A stretch of DNA of 64,000 nucleotides from Vreelandella boliviensis LC1 (GTDB lineage Bacteria > Pseudomonadota > Gammaproteobacteria > Pseudomonadales > Halomonadaceae): contig NZ_JH393258.1 of assembly GCF_000236035.1 (NCBI RefSeq), positions 352,006 through 416,005 of the forward strand, given 5' to 3'. Numbering within the stretch: position 1 is the stretch's first letter; every line of letters begins with the position of its first letter. The position numbers were made by a program, and so were the translations under genes. Of the stretch, positions 20,654-30,192 are shown one piece after another. The notes below the pieces were generated by a model. It did no database searches and was not told where the DNA came from. It saw only the letters and a list, made by a program, of their open reading frames with translations.

Positions 20654-21664
20654 ATGACATTGCCAACAATTTTCCGCCGCAGCCTGATTGCCATTGCGCT
20701 AGGCGTTACGGTAAGTGGTACCGCCGCTGCCCAGGAGCGGGAACTGCTTAACTCGTCTTACGATATCGCTCGCGAGCTGTTTGCTGCGATCAATCCTGAG
20801 TTTCAAGCCTGGTGGCAGGAAGAGCACGGTGAAGAGATTGCCATTAGCCAGTCTCACGGAGGTTCTTCAGCCCAAGCGCGTGCCATCCTGCAGGGTCTGC
20901 GTGCCGATGTGGTGACCTTTAATCAGGTAACTGACGTACAGGTACTCGCCGATGCAGGGTTGGTGGCCGAAGATTGGCAGGATGCATTTGAGAACAATGC
21001 CTCGCCCTACTACTCCACCACTGCCTTCCTAGTGCGTAAAGGTAACCCTAAAGGTATCGAAAGCTGGGACGACCTAGCTAAAAAAGACGTCCAAATCGTC
21101 TTCCCTAATCCAAAAACGTCAGGTAACGGCCGCTACACCTATTTAGCGGCGTGGGGCTTTGCCGAGAACGAATTCGATGGCGATGAAGAGCAAATCGAAG
21201 AGTTTATGCGCACTTTCTTAGCCAATGTGGCGGTATTTGATACCGGCGGCCGTGGGGCGACCACCAGCTTTATCGAGCGCAATATTGGCGATGTGCTAAT
21301 TAGCTTTGAGTCTGAAGTTAACAACATTCGCAGCGAGTACGGCAGTGACGATTACGAAGTGATTGTCCCGCCGGTCAGCATCCTGGCTGAGTTCCCCGTT
21401 GCCGTCGTTGGCGAAAACGCTGAGCGCAACGGTAACAGCGACTTGGCCCAGAGCTACCTTGAGTACCTCTACACGGAAGAGACTCAGCGTCTGCTCGCGG
21501 GCTTCAATTACCGGGTGCATAACGAAGCCGTGGTCGAAGAGTTCGCCGACCAGTTCCCGGAAACTGAATTGCTCGAAGTAAATGAAGTATTTGGTAGCTG
21601 GGACGAAGCAATGGAAACTCACTTTGGCAGTGGTGGCCTTCTCGATCAGTTACAGCGCCGCTAA
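20654..21664 (+). CDS. sbp: Sulfate ABC transporter substrate-binding protein
   Basis: The 336-residue periplasmic protein has a signal peptide (cleavage after TAAAQ, about residue 26). The sulfate-binding family follows with [55 protein letters not shown] and the late NYRVHNEAV. It binds sulfate and thiosulfate for uptake. It is the first gene of sbp-cysT-cysW-cysA, preceded by a TAAGGAG ribosome site. Whether sulfate-type Sbp or thiosulfate-type CysP is the better name cannot be decided from sequence alone. Confidence 0.94.
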   Translation: MTLPTIFRRSLIAIALGVTVSGTAAAQERELLNSSYDIARELFAAINPEFQAWWQEEHGEEIAISQSHGGSSAQARAILQGLRADVVTFNQVTDVQVLADAGLVAEDWQDAFENNASPYYSTTAFLVRKGNPKGIESWDDLAKKDVQIVFPNPKTSGNGRYTYLAAWGFAENEFDGDEEQIEEFMRTFLANVAVFDTGGRGATTSFIERNIGDVLISFESEVNNIRSEYGSDDYEVIVPPVSILAEFPVAVVGENAERNGNSDLAQSYLEYLYTEETQRLLAGFNYRVHNEAVVEEFADQFPETELLEVNEVFGSWDEAMETHFGSGGLLDQLQRR

Positions 21665-21690
21665 TAATCACTTATGAGCTAGCCTGAACT

Positions 21691-22545
21691 ATGAGTCAAC
21701 TTGCCACTTGGCGAACCGGCAGCACGCGCGTGCTGCCGGGTTTTGGCCTTTCTATGGGTATCAGCGTGCTGTTTATCTCGCTGGTGCTGCTGTTGCCGAT
21801 CACCGGTTTGTTTGGCCAGCTAGCGGGGCTTAGCTTTGCCGAATATTGGGCGATCATTACCGAAGGTCGCGTGGTCGCCAGCTATATGGTCACCATTGGC
21901 GCGGCAGCCGTAGCGGCGCTGGTTAACGCCGTATTTGGCTTGTTACTGGCGTGGGTGTTAGTCCGCTACGAGTTCCCTGGTAAGCGCTTACTGGATGCCT
22001 TAATGGATCTACCCTTTGCGCTACCCACCGCCGTGGCAGGCATTACGCTGGCAACGCTCTATGCCAGCAGCGGCTGGATGGGACGCTTGCTAGAGCCGCT
22101 AGGCTTTCAAATCGCTTACACCTGGGTGGGTATCGCCCTAGCCATGGCCTTTACCAGCATTCCGTTTGTGGTGCGCACGGTGCAGCCGGTGCTGGAAGAC
22201 TTGCCCGCCGAGGTCGATGAAGCCGCCATGTCGCTGGGTGCTACCGACGGTGTGGCATTTCGCCGAGTCATTCTGCCCCACATTTGGCCCGCTCTGGTTA
22301 CCGGCACAGGGTTAGCGTTTGTGCGTTCGCTAGGCGAGTTCGGGGCGATCATTTTTATCGCCGGCAATATGCCTTACGAAACGGAGATCACCGCGCTAAT
22401 GATTTTCGTCAAGCTGCAAGAGTATGACTACGCCGGAGCATCGGCGATTGCCTCGGTAGTATTGTTTGTCTCCCTGGCACTGCTGCTGGCGATTAATATT
22501 TGGCAGGGACGCTTTGTGCGCCGCCTGCATGGAGGTAAGGGGTAA
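21691..22545 (+). CDS. cysT: Sulfate/thiosulfate ABC transporter permease CysT
   Basis: The 284-residue inner-membrane permease has six hydrophobic segments and the EAA-loop DEAAMSLGATDGVAFRRVILP that docks on CysA. LPFALPTAVAGITLATLY is typical of CysT/CysU. It forms the channel with CysW. It begins 27 bases after sbp, and its stop overlaps the cysW ATG by one base (TAATG), indicating translational coupling. Confidence 0.95.
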   Translation: MSQLATWRTGSTRVLPGFGLSMGISVLFISLVLLLPITGLFGQLAGLSFAEYWAIITEGRVVASYMVTIGAAAVAALVNAVFGLLLAWVLVRYEFPGKRLLDALMDLPFALPTAVAGITLATLYASSGWMGRLLEPLGFQIAYTWVGIALAMAFTSIPFVVRTVQPVLEDLPAEVDEAAMSLGATDGVAFRRVILPHIWPALVTGTGLAFVRSLGEFGAIIFIAGNMPYETEITALMIFVKLQEYDYAGASAIASVVLFVSLALLLAINIWQGRFVRRLHGGKG

Positions 22546-23372
22546 TGCGTCGAATTGGTGATGCGCCGCTTATCCGGCGGCTGCTGATAGGTGCCGCTCT
22601 GGTGCTGTCAGCGCTTTTTTTGCTGCTACCGCTGGTGGCCATTTTCGCCCAGGCGTTGTCCGAGGGCGTCATGGTCTTCTGGGCCAACGTGAGTAACACC
22701 TTTACCCTGCACGCGATTGGCTTAACGCTGATGATTGCGCTGTTAACCATCCCGGTGTGCCTAGTATTCGGCATTGCTCTGGCTTGGTTGGTCACGCGTT
22801 TCAGCTTTCCTGGGCGTCGCATTCTGCAAACGCTGATCGATATCCCCTTCGCGGTATCGCCCGTTGTTGCTGGTCTTATCTACCTGCTGCTGTATGGCCG
22901 CAACGGCTGGATCGGCGGATGGCTGGATACTCACGACATTCAGTTGATGTTTGCCTGGCCGGGCATTCTGATGGTGACTATTTTTGTGACCTGCCCCTTT
23001 GTTGCTCGGGAGCTGATCCCCTTGATGCAGGCGCAAGGTTCCCGCGAAGAGGAAGCGGCGGTTACCCTGGGCGCGTCCGGCTGGACGACCTTTCGCCGCG
23101 TCACGCTGCCCAATATTCGTTGGGCGCTGCTTTACGGCGTGATACTGACTAACGCCCGCGCAGTGGGGGAATTTGGCGCTGTATCGGTGGTCTCCGGCGC
23201 TATTCGTGGCAAAACCAATACGCTACCACTGCACCTAGAGCAGCTTTATCAGGATTATAACGCTGTGGGGGCGTTTGCCTGCGCGGCCCTACTCGCCTTT
23301 ATTGCCCTACTGACGCTCGCCGCCAAGGCCGGGCTGGAATGGCGCGCAGCGCGCCGGGAGGCATTTGCATGA
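22545..23372 (+). CDS. cysW: Sulfate/thiosulfate ABC transporter permease CysW
   Basis: The 275-residue permease has [21 protein letters not shown] and the EAA loop [22 protein letters not shown], followed by [16 protein letters not shown], all characteristic of CysW. It pairs with CysT in the membrane. It overlaps cysT by one base and cysA by four (ATGA), so the operon is tightly coupled. Confidence 0.95.
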   Translation: MRRIGDAPLIRRLLIGAALVLSALFLLLPLVAIFAQALSEGVMVFWANVSNTFTLHAIGLTLMIALLTIPVCLVFGIALAWLVTRFSFPGRRILQTLIDIPFAVSPVVAGLIYLLLYGRNGWIGGWLDTHDIQLMFAWPGILMVTIFVTCPFVARELIPLMQAQGSREEEAAVTLGASGWTTFRRVTLPNIRWALLYGVILTNARAVGEFGAVSVVSGAIRGKTNTLPLHLEQLYQDYNAVGAFACAALLAFIALLTLAAKAGLEWRAARREAFA

Positions 23373-24463
23373 GCATTCACTTACACAACATCGCTAAGCA
23401 CTTCGGCAATACCCAGGCGTTAGAGCCGATTAACCTCGATATTCACGAAGGTGAATTGGTAGGCCTACTCGGCCCTTCGGGCTCGGGCAAGACCACACTG
23501 CTGCGGATTATCGCCGGTTTGGAAAATGCCGACCACACCGCACAGCCGGGTAAGATTCTGTTTGGTGATCGCGACGTGACCAATGTGCATGTGCGCGACC
23601 GGCGGATTGGCTTTGTCTTTCAGCACTACGCGCTGTTTCGCCATATGAGCGTTTACGACAATGTGGCCTTTGGACTGACCGTATTATCGCGCAAACGCCG
23701 CCCCAGCAGCGGTGAGATTCGTGCCCGGGTGTTTAGGCTACTTGAAATGGTCAAGCTGGAGCACCTCGCCAATCGCTACCCTGCGCAACTTTCGGGCGGC
23801 CAGCAGCAGCGAGTGTCGCTGGCCCGCGCCTTGGCCGTTGAGCCTGAAGTATTGCTGCTGGACGAGCCGTTTGGCGCGCTCGATGCCAAGGTACGCCAGG
23901 AGCTACGCCGCTGGCTGCGTCATCTCCACGACGAACTCAACTTCACCAGCGTGTTCGTGACCCACGATCAGGAAGAAGCGTTGGAGTTATCTGACCGCGT
24001 AGTGGTAATGAGCAATGGACGGATTGAGCAGATCGACACCCCCGATGACCTCTACCGCACGCCGAAAAATCGCTTTGTGTTTGAGTTTTTGGGCGATGTG
24101 AACCATCTCGAAGGCAAAGTGAGTAATGGCGTACTCACCTGCGGCGACGCCTATTGGCACGTTGATCTACCCGATGGTCATGAAGAGCTGCTACTCCGCC
24201 CCCATGAAGTGCGGCTGACCGAGCAACCTACCTCAGAGAGCCATCTACCGGTCACCATCACGGCGATCTCGCCGGTGGGTGCCGAAGTTCGCGTGGAGCT
24301 AGAGGCTGATTGGCTCGCTCAGCCTTGGCTTGCTACCGTGCGCCACACTGACTTTGAGCATTTGGCGCTACGCCGCGGGCAACGCTTATTCGCTCACCCC
24401 CGCCACTGGCGACGTTTTCCCGAGACGGAGTCGAAAGCGACGGAGCAAAGTCGCGTCGCATAA
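23369..24463 (+). CDS. cysA: Sulfate/thiosulfate ABC transporter ATPase
   Basis: The 364-residue ATPase has Walker [10 protein letters not shown], signature [15 protein letters not shown], Walker [13 protein letters not shown] and the switch His in [14 protein letters not shown]-terminal TOBE-like regulatory domain follows (about 240-350). It energises sulfate import with CysTW. The frame opens 10 codons earlier, but the ATG at 23369 ([13 protein letters not shown]) matches CysA and gives the usual 4-base overlap with cysW. Confidence 0.95.
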   Translation: MSIHLHNIAKHFGNTQALEPINLDIHEGELVGLLGPSGSGKTTLLRIIAGLENADHTAQPGKILFGDRDVTNVHVRDRRIGFVFQHYALFRHMSVYDNVAFGLTVLSRKRRPSSGEIRARVFRLLEMVKLEHLANRYPAQLSGGQQQRVSLARALAVEPEVLLLDEPFGALDAKVRQELRRWLRHLHDELNFTSVFVTHDQEEALELSDRVVVMSNGRIEQIDTPDDLYRTPKNRFVFEFLGDVNHLEGKVSNGVLTCGDAYWHVDLPDGHEELLLRPHEVRLTEQPTSESHLPVTITAISPVGAEVRVELEADWLAQPWLATVRHTDFEHLALRRGQRLFAHPRHWRRFPETESKATEQSRVA

Positions 24464-24475
24464 AGCCACACCAGT

Positions 24476-24503
24476 GCTAGCTACCCCAAACAGGGTGGCT
24501 AGC
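24476..24503. terminator. Hairpin between convergent cysA and alkB-like gene
   Basis: An 11-bp stem GCTAGCTACCC/GGGTGGCTAGC with one G-T wobble and a six-base loop lies 12 bases after the cysA stop. No clear T-run follows, so termination is plausible but imperfect. Confidence 0.45.
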
Positions 24504-24525
24504 GTTAGGTTCCAATCGGGTTAGC

Positions 24526-25143
24526 TCAAAAGCGCAGTTGCCTAAACGTTAGGCTTACCCGCGGCTCGATATCTTTCTTGGTTTTAGGCAGGCTATGTAG
24601 CCAATTTTGCTGTGTGGTGCCTTTCATAATTAACAGACTGCCTTGCTCTAGATTAAGCGATACCTTCTCCCCTGTTTTTTTATGTTTAAACGAGAATTTC
24701 CTTTCGCCGCCTAAGGTCAACGCCCCGATCGCACCATGCTCAACAAGGTCTTTTTCGGCATCACTGCGCCAACTCATGCCCTCCTCGCCTGAACTATAAA
24801 AATTACCCAGACAGGAATTGAACACGTCTCCGCAGTTACTCTCCACCACTTGCTTAATCTCGCGTAAAAAAACCGGCCACACTAACGCCATTTTCGTATA
24901 TCCCGAATACGTATAGGGAACCGGCTCGTCCGCATACCAGGCGATCTTCCTCTTTGTAACGATCTCTTTCCCGTAAATAAACGCGCGATCATGCTCCCAA
25001 CTTAATTCGCTAATGCATTTATCTAAATACATAGCGGCTGTGGCCGTATCCAGGATTTTGCCGTGGTAATAAGCTGCACCATCGCGTGGAAGCAGATTAA
25101 TCAACTTCATATCGTCATTTTCAAACAGATCTGTATACGTCAT
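24526..25143 (-). CDS. alkB: AlkB-family 2-oxoglutarate/Fe(II) dioxygenase homologue with altered iron site
   Basis: The 205-residue protein aligns with the AlkB/ALKBH2-3 type of DNA-alkylation dioxygenases. Visible landmarks are PVPYTYSGYTK, the sheet GALTLGGERKFSFKHK, the second iron His (WLHSLPK, His183) and the 2-oxoglutarate Arg motif RVSLTFR (Arg195, Arg201). The first iron site, normally WHSD (His-x-Asp), reads WRSD: Arg126 (codon CGC at 24766-24768) replaces His, while Asp128 is kept. Family members need that His for iron, so dealkylation activity is doubtful unless this is a sequencing error. The gene is A+T-richer than its neighbours and divergent from an EamA transporter of similar composition, suggesting joint acquisition. 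Confidence 0.85.
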   Translation of the reverse strand: MTYTDLFENDDMKLINLLPRDGAAYYHGKILDTATAAMYLDKCISELSWEHDRAFIYGKEIVTKRKIAWYADEPVPYTYSGYTKMALVWPVFLREIKQVVESNCGDVFNSCLGNFYSSGEEGMSWRSDAEKDLVEHGAIGALTLGGERKFSFKHKKTGEKVSLNLEQGSLLIMKGTTQQNWLHSLPKTKKDIEPRVSLTFRQLRF

Positions 25144-25280
25144 AGCTGCGCCTATTTTGTGCTAACTAAAAAGACAGCAAGAAACGGGTTTTTCCCACAC
25201 CAACAAGAAGGCAATACTATGCCCCACTGGGTCAACCCAAGCGCCATTTGACTAATAGAAACCTTAAAAAAGGGCATAAA

Positions 25281-26174
25281 ATGAGAGCAATAGACTATCT
25301 ACGACTACTGTCGCTAGCCGCTATCTGGGGAGCAAGCTTTCTTTTTATGAGAATCGCCTCACCGGCGATTGGCCCCATCAACACAGCATTTTTTAGAGTC
25401 TTTTTTGGTCTAATTGGTTTAGCTATCATCATCTTAGTCATACGTAAGACCCTGGAGTTCAGAGGCAAACTGGGTAAAATTTTGATGTTGGGAGCCATTA
25501 ACTCAGGAATCCCCTTTCTGATGTACAGCATCGCGGCCACATTATTACCGGCTGGCTATTCAGCGATTTTAAATGCGACAACGCCTTTAACCGGTGCCAT
25601 GATTGGCTTTTTCATCTTTAGCGAGAGATTAACTATAAAAAAATGGCTGGGTGTAACGCTAGGTATTATTGGCATTACGGTTATTACCACCGTGGGTGAT
25701 TCAAATATTGTTGGCAATATCTATATTGGCGTTGCTGCCTGTATCATAGCCACTATTGGTTACGGCTTTGCGGGCTTTCTTACCCGAAAGTGGATAACCC
25801 AACAGGGCGGCCTGGATTCAACGCTGGTTGCGTTTGGCAGTCAAATAGGCGCAACCGCTTTTCTCACTCCCTTTTTGCTTTGGAACATTTCATCTGGCCC
25901 CAGCATTGATTGGCTTCAAGGTGATGTGTGGATCAGTCTGCTAGCCCTCGGCTTTTTATGTACCTCCCTCGCTTATATTCTTTATTTTAGACTAGTCGCC
26001 GACATTGGGCCGTTACGCTCGCTCACCGTTACGTTTTTGGTGCCGCCCTTCGCTGTGTTGTGGGGTTATCTAGTCCTCGACGAGACGATTTCAAGCGGTT
26101 TTCTAGTGGGATCTCTGATCGTTTTGCTTTCCGTTTGGTTAATCGTTAGTCCCGACACTCAAAAAACAGCCTAA
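25281..26174 (+). CDS. EamA/DMT-family transporter
   Basis: The 297-residue protein has ten hydrophobic segments in two EamA repeats, with LAAIWGASFLFMRIA at the start of the first and PFAVLWGYLVLDE near the end of the second. These drug/metabolite exporters move amino acids, metabolites or drugs; the substrate cannot be predicted. The frame also opens at a TTG 11 codons upstream, but the ATG at 25281 follows an AAGGG ribosome site at good spacing. Codon use is A+T-rich (many AAA, ATT, TTA), like the divergent alkB-like gene and unlike most of the window. Confidence 0.88.
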   Translation: MRAIDYLRLLSLAAIWGASFLFMRIASPAIGPINTAFFRVFFGLIGLAIIILVIRKTLEFRGKLGKILMLGAINSGIPFLMYSIAATLLPAGYSAILNATTPLTGAMIGFFIFSERLTIKKWLGVTLGIIGITVITTVGDSNIVGNIYIGVAACIIATIGYGFAGFLTRKWITQQGGLDSTLVAFGSQIGATAFLTPFLLWNISSGPSIDWLQGDVWISLLALGFLCTSLAYILYFRLVADIGPLRSLTVTFLVPPFAVLWGYLVLDETISSGFLVGSLIVLLSVWLIVSPDTQKTA

Positions 26175-26332
26175 GACACTCACTAGCATTACTTCTTTCA
26201 CAATGGCCATGGTGTGTGCAGTAATAACGCAATAAGGGGGTGACTGTGACCAAACATACTTACATCGCCAGAACATACCGCCAACGCGCTACCCGCGTTA
26301 TACTGATGTTTTAGCCATAGCGGAGGAAGACC

Positions 26333-26926
26333 ATGCTTCGGCGTCACTTTTTACGGATTTCAGGTGTACTGCTTGCCAGTGCATGGCTTGCTGGTTGCGC
26401 CAGCCCTCAGTACTTACAGCTCAGCCCTGAGCGCAGTGCACAGGTGCCGCAAGTTGGCTCAGGCCAGCAGGTTACTGTCATTGCCCAGGATGGCCGCGAT
26501 AGTGATATTATTGGCAACCGGGCTGGCGGCGATATGTCGACAGCGCATATTACCGTTAGCAGCCATGAGCTGATACCACGCTTACAGCAAGAAGCTGAGC
26601 GCGCCGTACGTGATATGGGTTTTAGCCCCACTACCGAACAGGCCGAGGGCCGCCCGAGCTTAACGCTGGAACTTGCTAGCCTGAACTACGCCCGGGGCGA
26701 CAGCGGCCAGCCGCTGGTCGATGAAGCGCGTCTTGAAGGTGTTTTTCGCGCTATCGCTCAAAACAAGGGTACCACTTATACCGGCACCTACACCTCGCGC
26801 CGCACCCAAGGTTATGCCCTTAAGCCAGACGCCGACAGTAATGCACGAATGTTAAGCGATCTACTTAGCGATGGTATGAACCGCGCGTTTAGCGATCCAG
26901 AGTTGGGCCGTTTACTCGCACGTTAA
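26333..26926 (+). CDS. yajG: YajG-family outer-membrane lipoprotein
   Basis: The 197-residue lipoprotein has the lipobox LAGC (Cys22) and the YajG pattern YLQLSPERSAQVP. A central domain follows, ending in GYALKPDADSNARMLSDLLSDGMNRAFSDP. It should be acylated and anchored to the outer membrane (no Asp at +2). The molecular role of YajG is unknown. It is monocistronic, convergent with tpm. Confidence 0.85.
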   Translation: MLRRHFLRISGVLLASAWLAGCASPQYLQLSPERSAQVPQVGSGQQVTVIAQDGRDSDIIGNRAGGDMSTAHITVSSHELIPRLQQEAERAVRDMGFSPTTEQAEGRPSLTLELASLNYARGDSGQPLVDEARLEGVFRAIAQNKGTTYTGTYTSRRTQGYALKPDADSNARMLSDLLSDGMNRAFSDPELGRLLAR

Positions 26927-26991
26927 GATATCTCTGCTTATAGCGCCACCACAGGCACGGGCTGCACCCTTATAACGCTGTTGTTAACGTT

Positions 26992-27624
26992 TTAAAGGCG
27001 CGGCCCGCGTCGTTCTAGTGCCCACACACTCTCCGTTCGTCCACGCTCATCAGGGCTGCCCTCTTCAAGAAAAGTGAGCGCGAAATTTGGAGTAAACAGG
27101 TTTTCAATCTCGCTTGCTGGAACGCTATAAGGCGGCCCAGCACTGCCATCGGTATGCGACAAACTAATCAACAAGCCCTTGGCGCCAGGCGGCACCAGCT
27201 GCGCAAGATGAAACGCATAGCGCTGCCGAGTGGGTGGCGGTAACGCTATTAGCGAGGCGCGATCATAGAAAGCGCCTATCTCGGCGGCCTGCTGGATGTG
27301 CAGGTGAAAAAAGTCACCGCACCATAATTCCACACTGCCTTGGCGGGAAATCGTAAACCCAGCCTGACGGTAGCGGGATACTGAAGTGCTGCGCTGTAGC
27401 AAAAACTGCTCAATGGCCTCGGGAGCAAATTCTATACCCAGAACTGGGTGCCCTTCATCCGCCAACCAGCGCATGTCAAGGCTTTTACCGCACAGAGGCA
27501 CCAGCACCTTGGTGCGATTAGCAACGTCGAGCGACTTCCAATGGCGCAGCAACGCTGGGTGCGCCTGCTGCAGGTGAAAGCCAATACGCCCTTCTTGCCA
27601 GCGCTTGCGCCATTGATCGCTCAT
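26992..27624 (-). CDS. tpm: Thiopurine S-methyltransferase
   Basis: The 210-residue SAM-dependent methyltransferase has the bacterial TPMT opening WRKRWQEGRIGFHLQQAHP and the SAM site VLVPLCGKSLDMRWLADEGHPVLG. Later come the conserved YDRASLIALPP and the hydrophobic strand LLISLSH. It methylates thiopurines in vitro; in bacteria it is linked to selenium and tellurium volatilisation. The ATG at 27624, after AAGGTGG, is preferred over the open frame upstream, which adds 13 non-conserved residues. Confidence 0.92.
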   Translation of the reverse strand: MSDQWRKRWQEGRIGFHLQQAHPALLRHWKSLDVANRTKVLVPLCGKSLDMRWLADEGHPVLGIEFAPEAIEQFLLQRSTSVSRYRQAGFTISRQGSVELWCGDFFHLHIQQAAEIGAFYDRASLIALPPPTRQRYAFHLAQLVPPGAKGLLISLSHTDGSAGPPYSVPASEIENLFTPNFALTFLEEGSPDERGRTESVWALERRGPRL

Positions 27625-27678
27625 GGTTTTGCCACCTTGTTTTGGATGCGCACATGCGTACATGTGCGTTGCGCGCGA

Positions 27679-28314
27679 TTAGAACCAACGGTCACGCTTT
27701 TTACGCCGACGTGGCAGGTGCGGCACGATCAGGCCGACCAGCAGGCCAGCCCCAGCCACACCGCCGCCGTACATGAAGTAGCGCATCAGTAGGTCTTCTT
27801 CCTGAGTCTCCAAGCGAGCCTGAAGCCCCCTCACCTGCTGTCGCGACTGTTCTGCCTGGCTATCCAGCTCCTGATTGCTCGCCTCAAGCTCGGCAATACG
27901 GCGTTCGCGAACTTCGAGGGTTTCGGTCATTGAGGCCGTACGCTGTTCCCAGGTTTCATTGATACCCTCAAGCTCAGCGGTGAGCTCTTCAACCTGCGCT
28001 TCTAACGCGGGTAGCTGTTCAACCGCACTCGGCGTTTGCTGAAGCTCATTACTCAACACCCAGACCGCATTGCCATCGCTGTTACGCACACGGGTATAGT
28101 CGCCGCTGGTTTCCAACACCTCTACCTGCTCGCCTGCGTTGAGCGTGCCAATGATGCGGTAACCATCGGTTGGACCGCTGCGCACATAGGTGCTTAACTC
28201 ATCGGTCACCCACGCTTGGTTAGCGGATTGGGCAGTGGCATTGAAGCTGGTAACACTGAGTAAAATGCCAGCCGCAGCGGCGTAATTTCGATAACGAGTT
28301 CTATTTACTAGCAT
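27679..28314 (-). CDS. YgiM-like SH3-domain membrane protein (TIGR04211 type)
   Basis: The 211-residue protein has a signal peptide (about 1-29) and a bacterial SH3 domain starting AWVTDELSTYVRSGPTDGYR (about 34-100). A coiled coil follows (about 105-175, rich in Glu, Leu, Arg and Gln), then one transmembrane helix (FMYGGGVAGAGLLVGLIVP) and a basic tail RRRKKRDRWF. This is the YgiM layout: a periplasmic SH3 and coil anchored by a C-terminal helix. Its biochemical role is not known. It lies just upstream of tpm on the same strand. Confidence 0.87.
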   Translation of the reverse strand: MLVNRTRYRNYAAAAGILLSVTSFNATAQSANQAWVTDELSTYVRSGPTDGYRIIGTLNAGEQVEVLETSGDYTRVRNSDGNAVWVLSNELQQTPSAVEQLPALEAQVEELTAELEGINETWEQRTASMTETLEVRERRIAELEASNQELDSQAEQSRQQVRGLQARLETQEEDLLMRYFMYGGGVAGAGLLVGLIVPHLPRRRKKRDRWF

Positions 28315-28402
28315 GACATCATGTCCTGATTAAAAACGCTGCAAGGCGGACGAAGCCCACAGCGCTTATCGTCTAACTTATCGGTGCGCTTGTCTCATAC
28401 GC

Positions 28403-28732
28403 TTACCCTTCGCCGCGCGGGGGCAACGGAAAGGGACGGGGGAACTCCGCTACCCGGGCATCGGTTTTGACCGCTTTCAATGGCCCTTCGCGCTCTACTT
28501 CATCAATGCGCACAATAGCATTTAACGGTAGGTAGCTACGTTTGACACCATCGAAGGTTCGTTGCAATTTTTCAGTCGCAGGGTCAACCACTACCCGTGA
28601 AGCATCGTCAAAGACAAACTCCTCGACTTCAATAAAGCCCCAGAGTTCGCTTTGAAAGATCTCTCGGACGTATAAATCCCAAATTTCACCCTGCTGGTGA
28701 ACCACCACACGGTAGATCGGCTTGGCCGCCAT
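28403..28732 (-). CDS. DUF1820 family protein
   Basis: The 109-residue soluble protein starts KPIYRVVVHQQGEIWDLYVR and continues with LWGFIEVEEFVFD and LPLNAIVRIDEVEREGPLKA, a pattern I recognise as DUF1820, a conserved gammaproteobacterial family of unknown function. The tail ends in FPRPFPLPPRGEG. It lies on the same strand as, and 88 bases upstream of, the YgiM-like gene, and could share its transcript. Confidence 0.82.
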   Translation of the reverse strand: MAAKPIYRVVVHQQGEIWDLYVREIFQSELWGFIEVEEFVFDDASRVVVDPATEKLQRTFDGVKRSYLPLNAIVRIDEVEREGPLKAVKTDARVAEFPRPFPLPPRGEG

Positions 28733-28938
28733 CTTGGCCTAATCCTCTTGCCATTCGTACATTAAGTTGAACCGCCAAGCTTACCATATTCCTGCCGCTG
28801 CGCCTTTAGGCCAACCCCTTAGCAGGCTTAGCGTTAATGCGGCGGATAATGCACTCATTAGCCGCGCATGTCCCCCTCGTGTATGGTAGTGAGCGAGGTT
28901 TGGCAATAGTGCTTATTCACCAAGTAGGAGTCATCAAC

Positions 28939-30162
28939 ATGCAGAAAGATCCCAATAAGGGCTATATTGCCCTGCTAGGCTGGAGTCTCAATGCGATTGA
29001 AGCGGCCGAAAATTTTGACCGTCGCTACATTGTCGTTGCACCTGATTGGGCGGAAGAGTATTGCCAAAAACATGACATTCCCTACGTGCCTTGGAATTTC
29101 GAGCGACTCAATGACCGCTCGATGGAAATTGCCGAGACACTTAAAGAGAAAGGCGTTGATGTCGCCATTCCGCTCTACGAAGAGACCGTTGAGTGGGCCG
29201 GGGCTATCAACTCAGTACTGCTGGATAACCCGCGCCTTTACGGCCAGTCGCTACTGCTGCGCGATAAAGCATTGATGAAGCGTCGTGCCCAGCTAGGCGG
29301 CATCCGCGTGGGTATTTTTGAAGAAGCCCACGATAAAGAAGACGTAGTACGCTTTCTAAAGCGGGTAAACCAGACACTGCTTAAGCTGGACGGCGACCCC
29401 AACGACCCGATTCACCTTAAAGCGTTTGATAAAGCGGGCTGCCTTGGCCACCGCGTTATTCGTACCCCAGATGAAGTCGATACCATCCCGGAGGAAGAGT
29501 TCCCGGTGCTGATGGAGTCACATCTGGATGGCTGGGAATTTGCCGTGGAAGCGTGGATTCACGATGGTAAAATCGCCTTCTTGAACATTTCTGAATACGT
29601 CACACTAGGTTACTCGGTGTTTGTGCCTGCGTCGCCTGAGCTTGAAATCTACCGTGATCAAATCACTCAACAGATTGAAAAGCTGATTAAAGCGTTCGAT
29701 ATTGAGTTTGGTATGATCCACCCGGAATACTTTGTCACCAGCGATGGTGAGATGTACTTTGGCGAAGTGGCTTACCGTCCGCCCGGCTTCAAGGTATTTG
29801 AACTGCTAGAGCGTGTGTACGGCTTTAACGCTTACGAAGCTTCAATGCTGGTGTTCGACCCAAAAACCACGCAAGAAGAAGTGGCCAACTTCTTCCCCAA
29901 AGAAGTGGTCGATGCCGATGGCTTTGCCGGTTGCTTTGGCGTTTACCCCCGCCGTCGTGTGGTCAGCCGCTTGGAAATTCCCGAAGAAACCGAAGATCAC
30001 CCCTATTTTGAGTCTCATGAGTTAACCTCACCAGTAGAAGAAACCGTTACTAAACGCACCGCGTTTGGTACCCATTGGGGTCTGATCTACTTTAAAGGCG
30101 AGGATGCGCATACAATTCGCGATCTGCTAAAACGCCAAGAAGATCTCGACTTCTATGTATAA
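28939..30162 (+). CDS. ATP-grasp domain ligase, substrate unknown
   Basis: The 407-residue protein has a pre-ATP-grasp N-lobe (GYIALLGWSLNAIEAAENF) and an ATP-grasp fold. LLKLDGDPNDPIHLKAFDKAG contributes the nucleotide lysines. The metal and phosphate site is in HPEYFVTSDGEMYFGEVAYR, with Glu263, Glu276 and Arg280 as candidates; the usual Asn after the last Glu appears as Ala (EVAYRPPG). Such enzymes form an amide or peptide bond through an acyl-phosphate. The ATG at 28939 with a TAGGAG ribosome site is chosen over an upstream start. It is followed after 30 bases by a gene for a possible papain-like hydrolase. No family name is recognised. Confidence 0.85.
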   Translation: MQKDPNKGYIALLGWSLNAIEAAENFDRRYIVVAPDWAEEYCQKHDIPYVPWNFERLNDRSMEIAETLKEKGVDVAIPLYEETVEWAGAINSVLLDNPRLYGQSLLLRDKALMKRRAQLGGIRVGIFEEAHDKEDVVRFLKRVNQTLLKLDGDPNDPIHLKAFDKAGCLGHRVIRTPDEVDTIPEEEFPVLMESHLDGWEFAVEAWIHDGKIAFLNISEYVTLGYSVFVPASPELEIYRDQITQQIEKLIKAFDIEFGMIHPEYFVTSDGEMYFGEVAYRPPGFKVFELLERVYGFNAYEASMLVFDPKTTQEEVANFFPKEVVDADGFAGCFGVYPRRRVVSRLEIPEETEDHPYFESHELTSPVEETVTKRTAFGTHWGLIYFKGEDAHTIRDLLKRQEDLDFYV

Positions 30163-30192
30163 TCCCCGCTAACGCTGGGATAAGGAGTCACC

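Noticed and set aside
24526..26174. Genomic island with integrase or tRNA attachment site
   Set aside because: Only composition suggests transfer; no integrase, transposase, tRNA or flanking direct repeat is visible.
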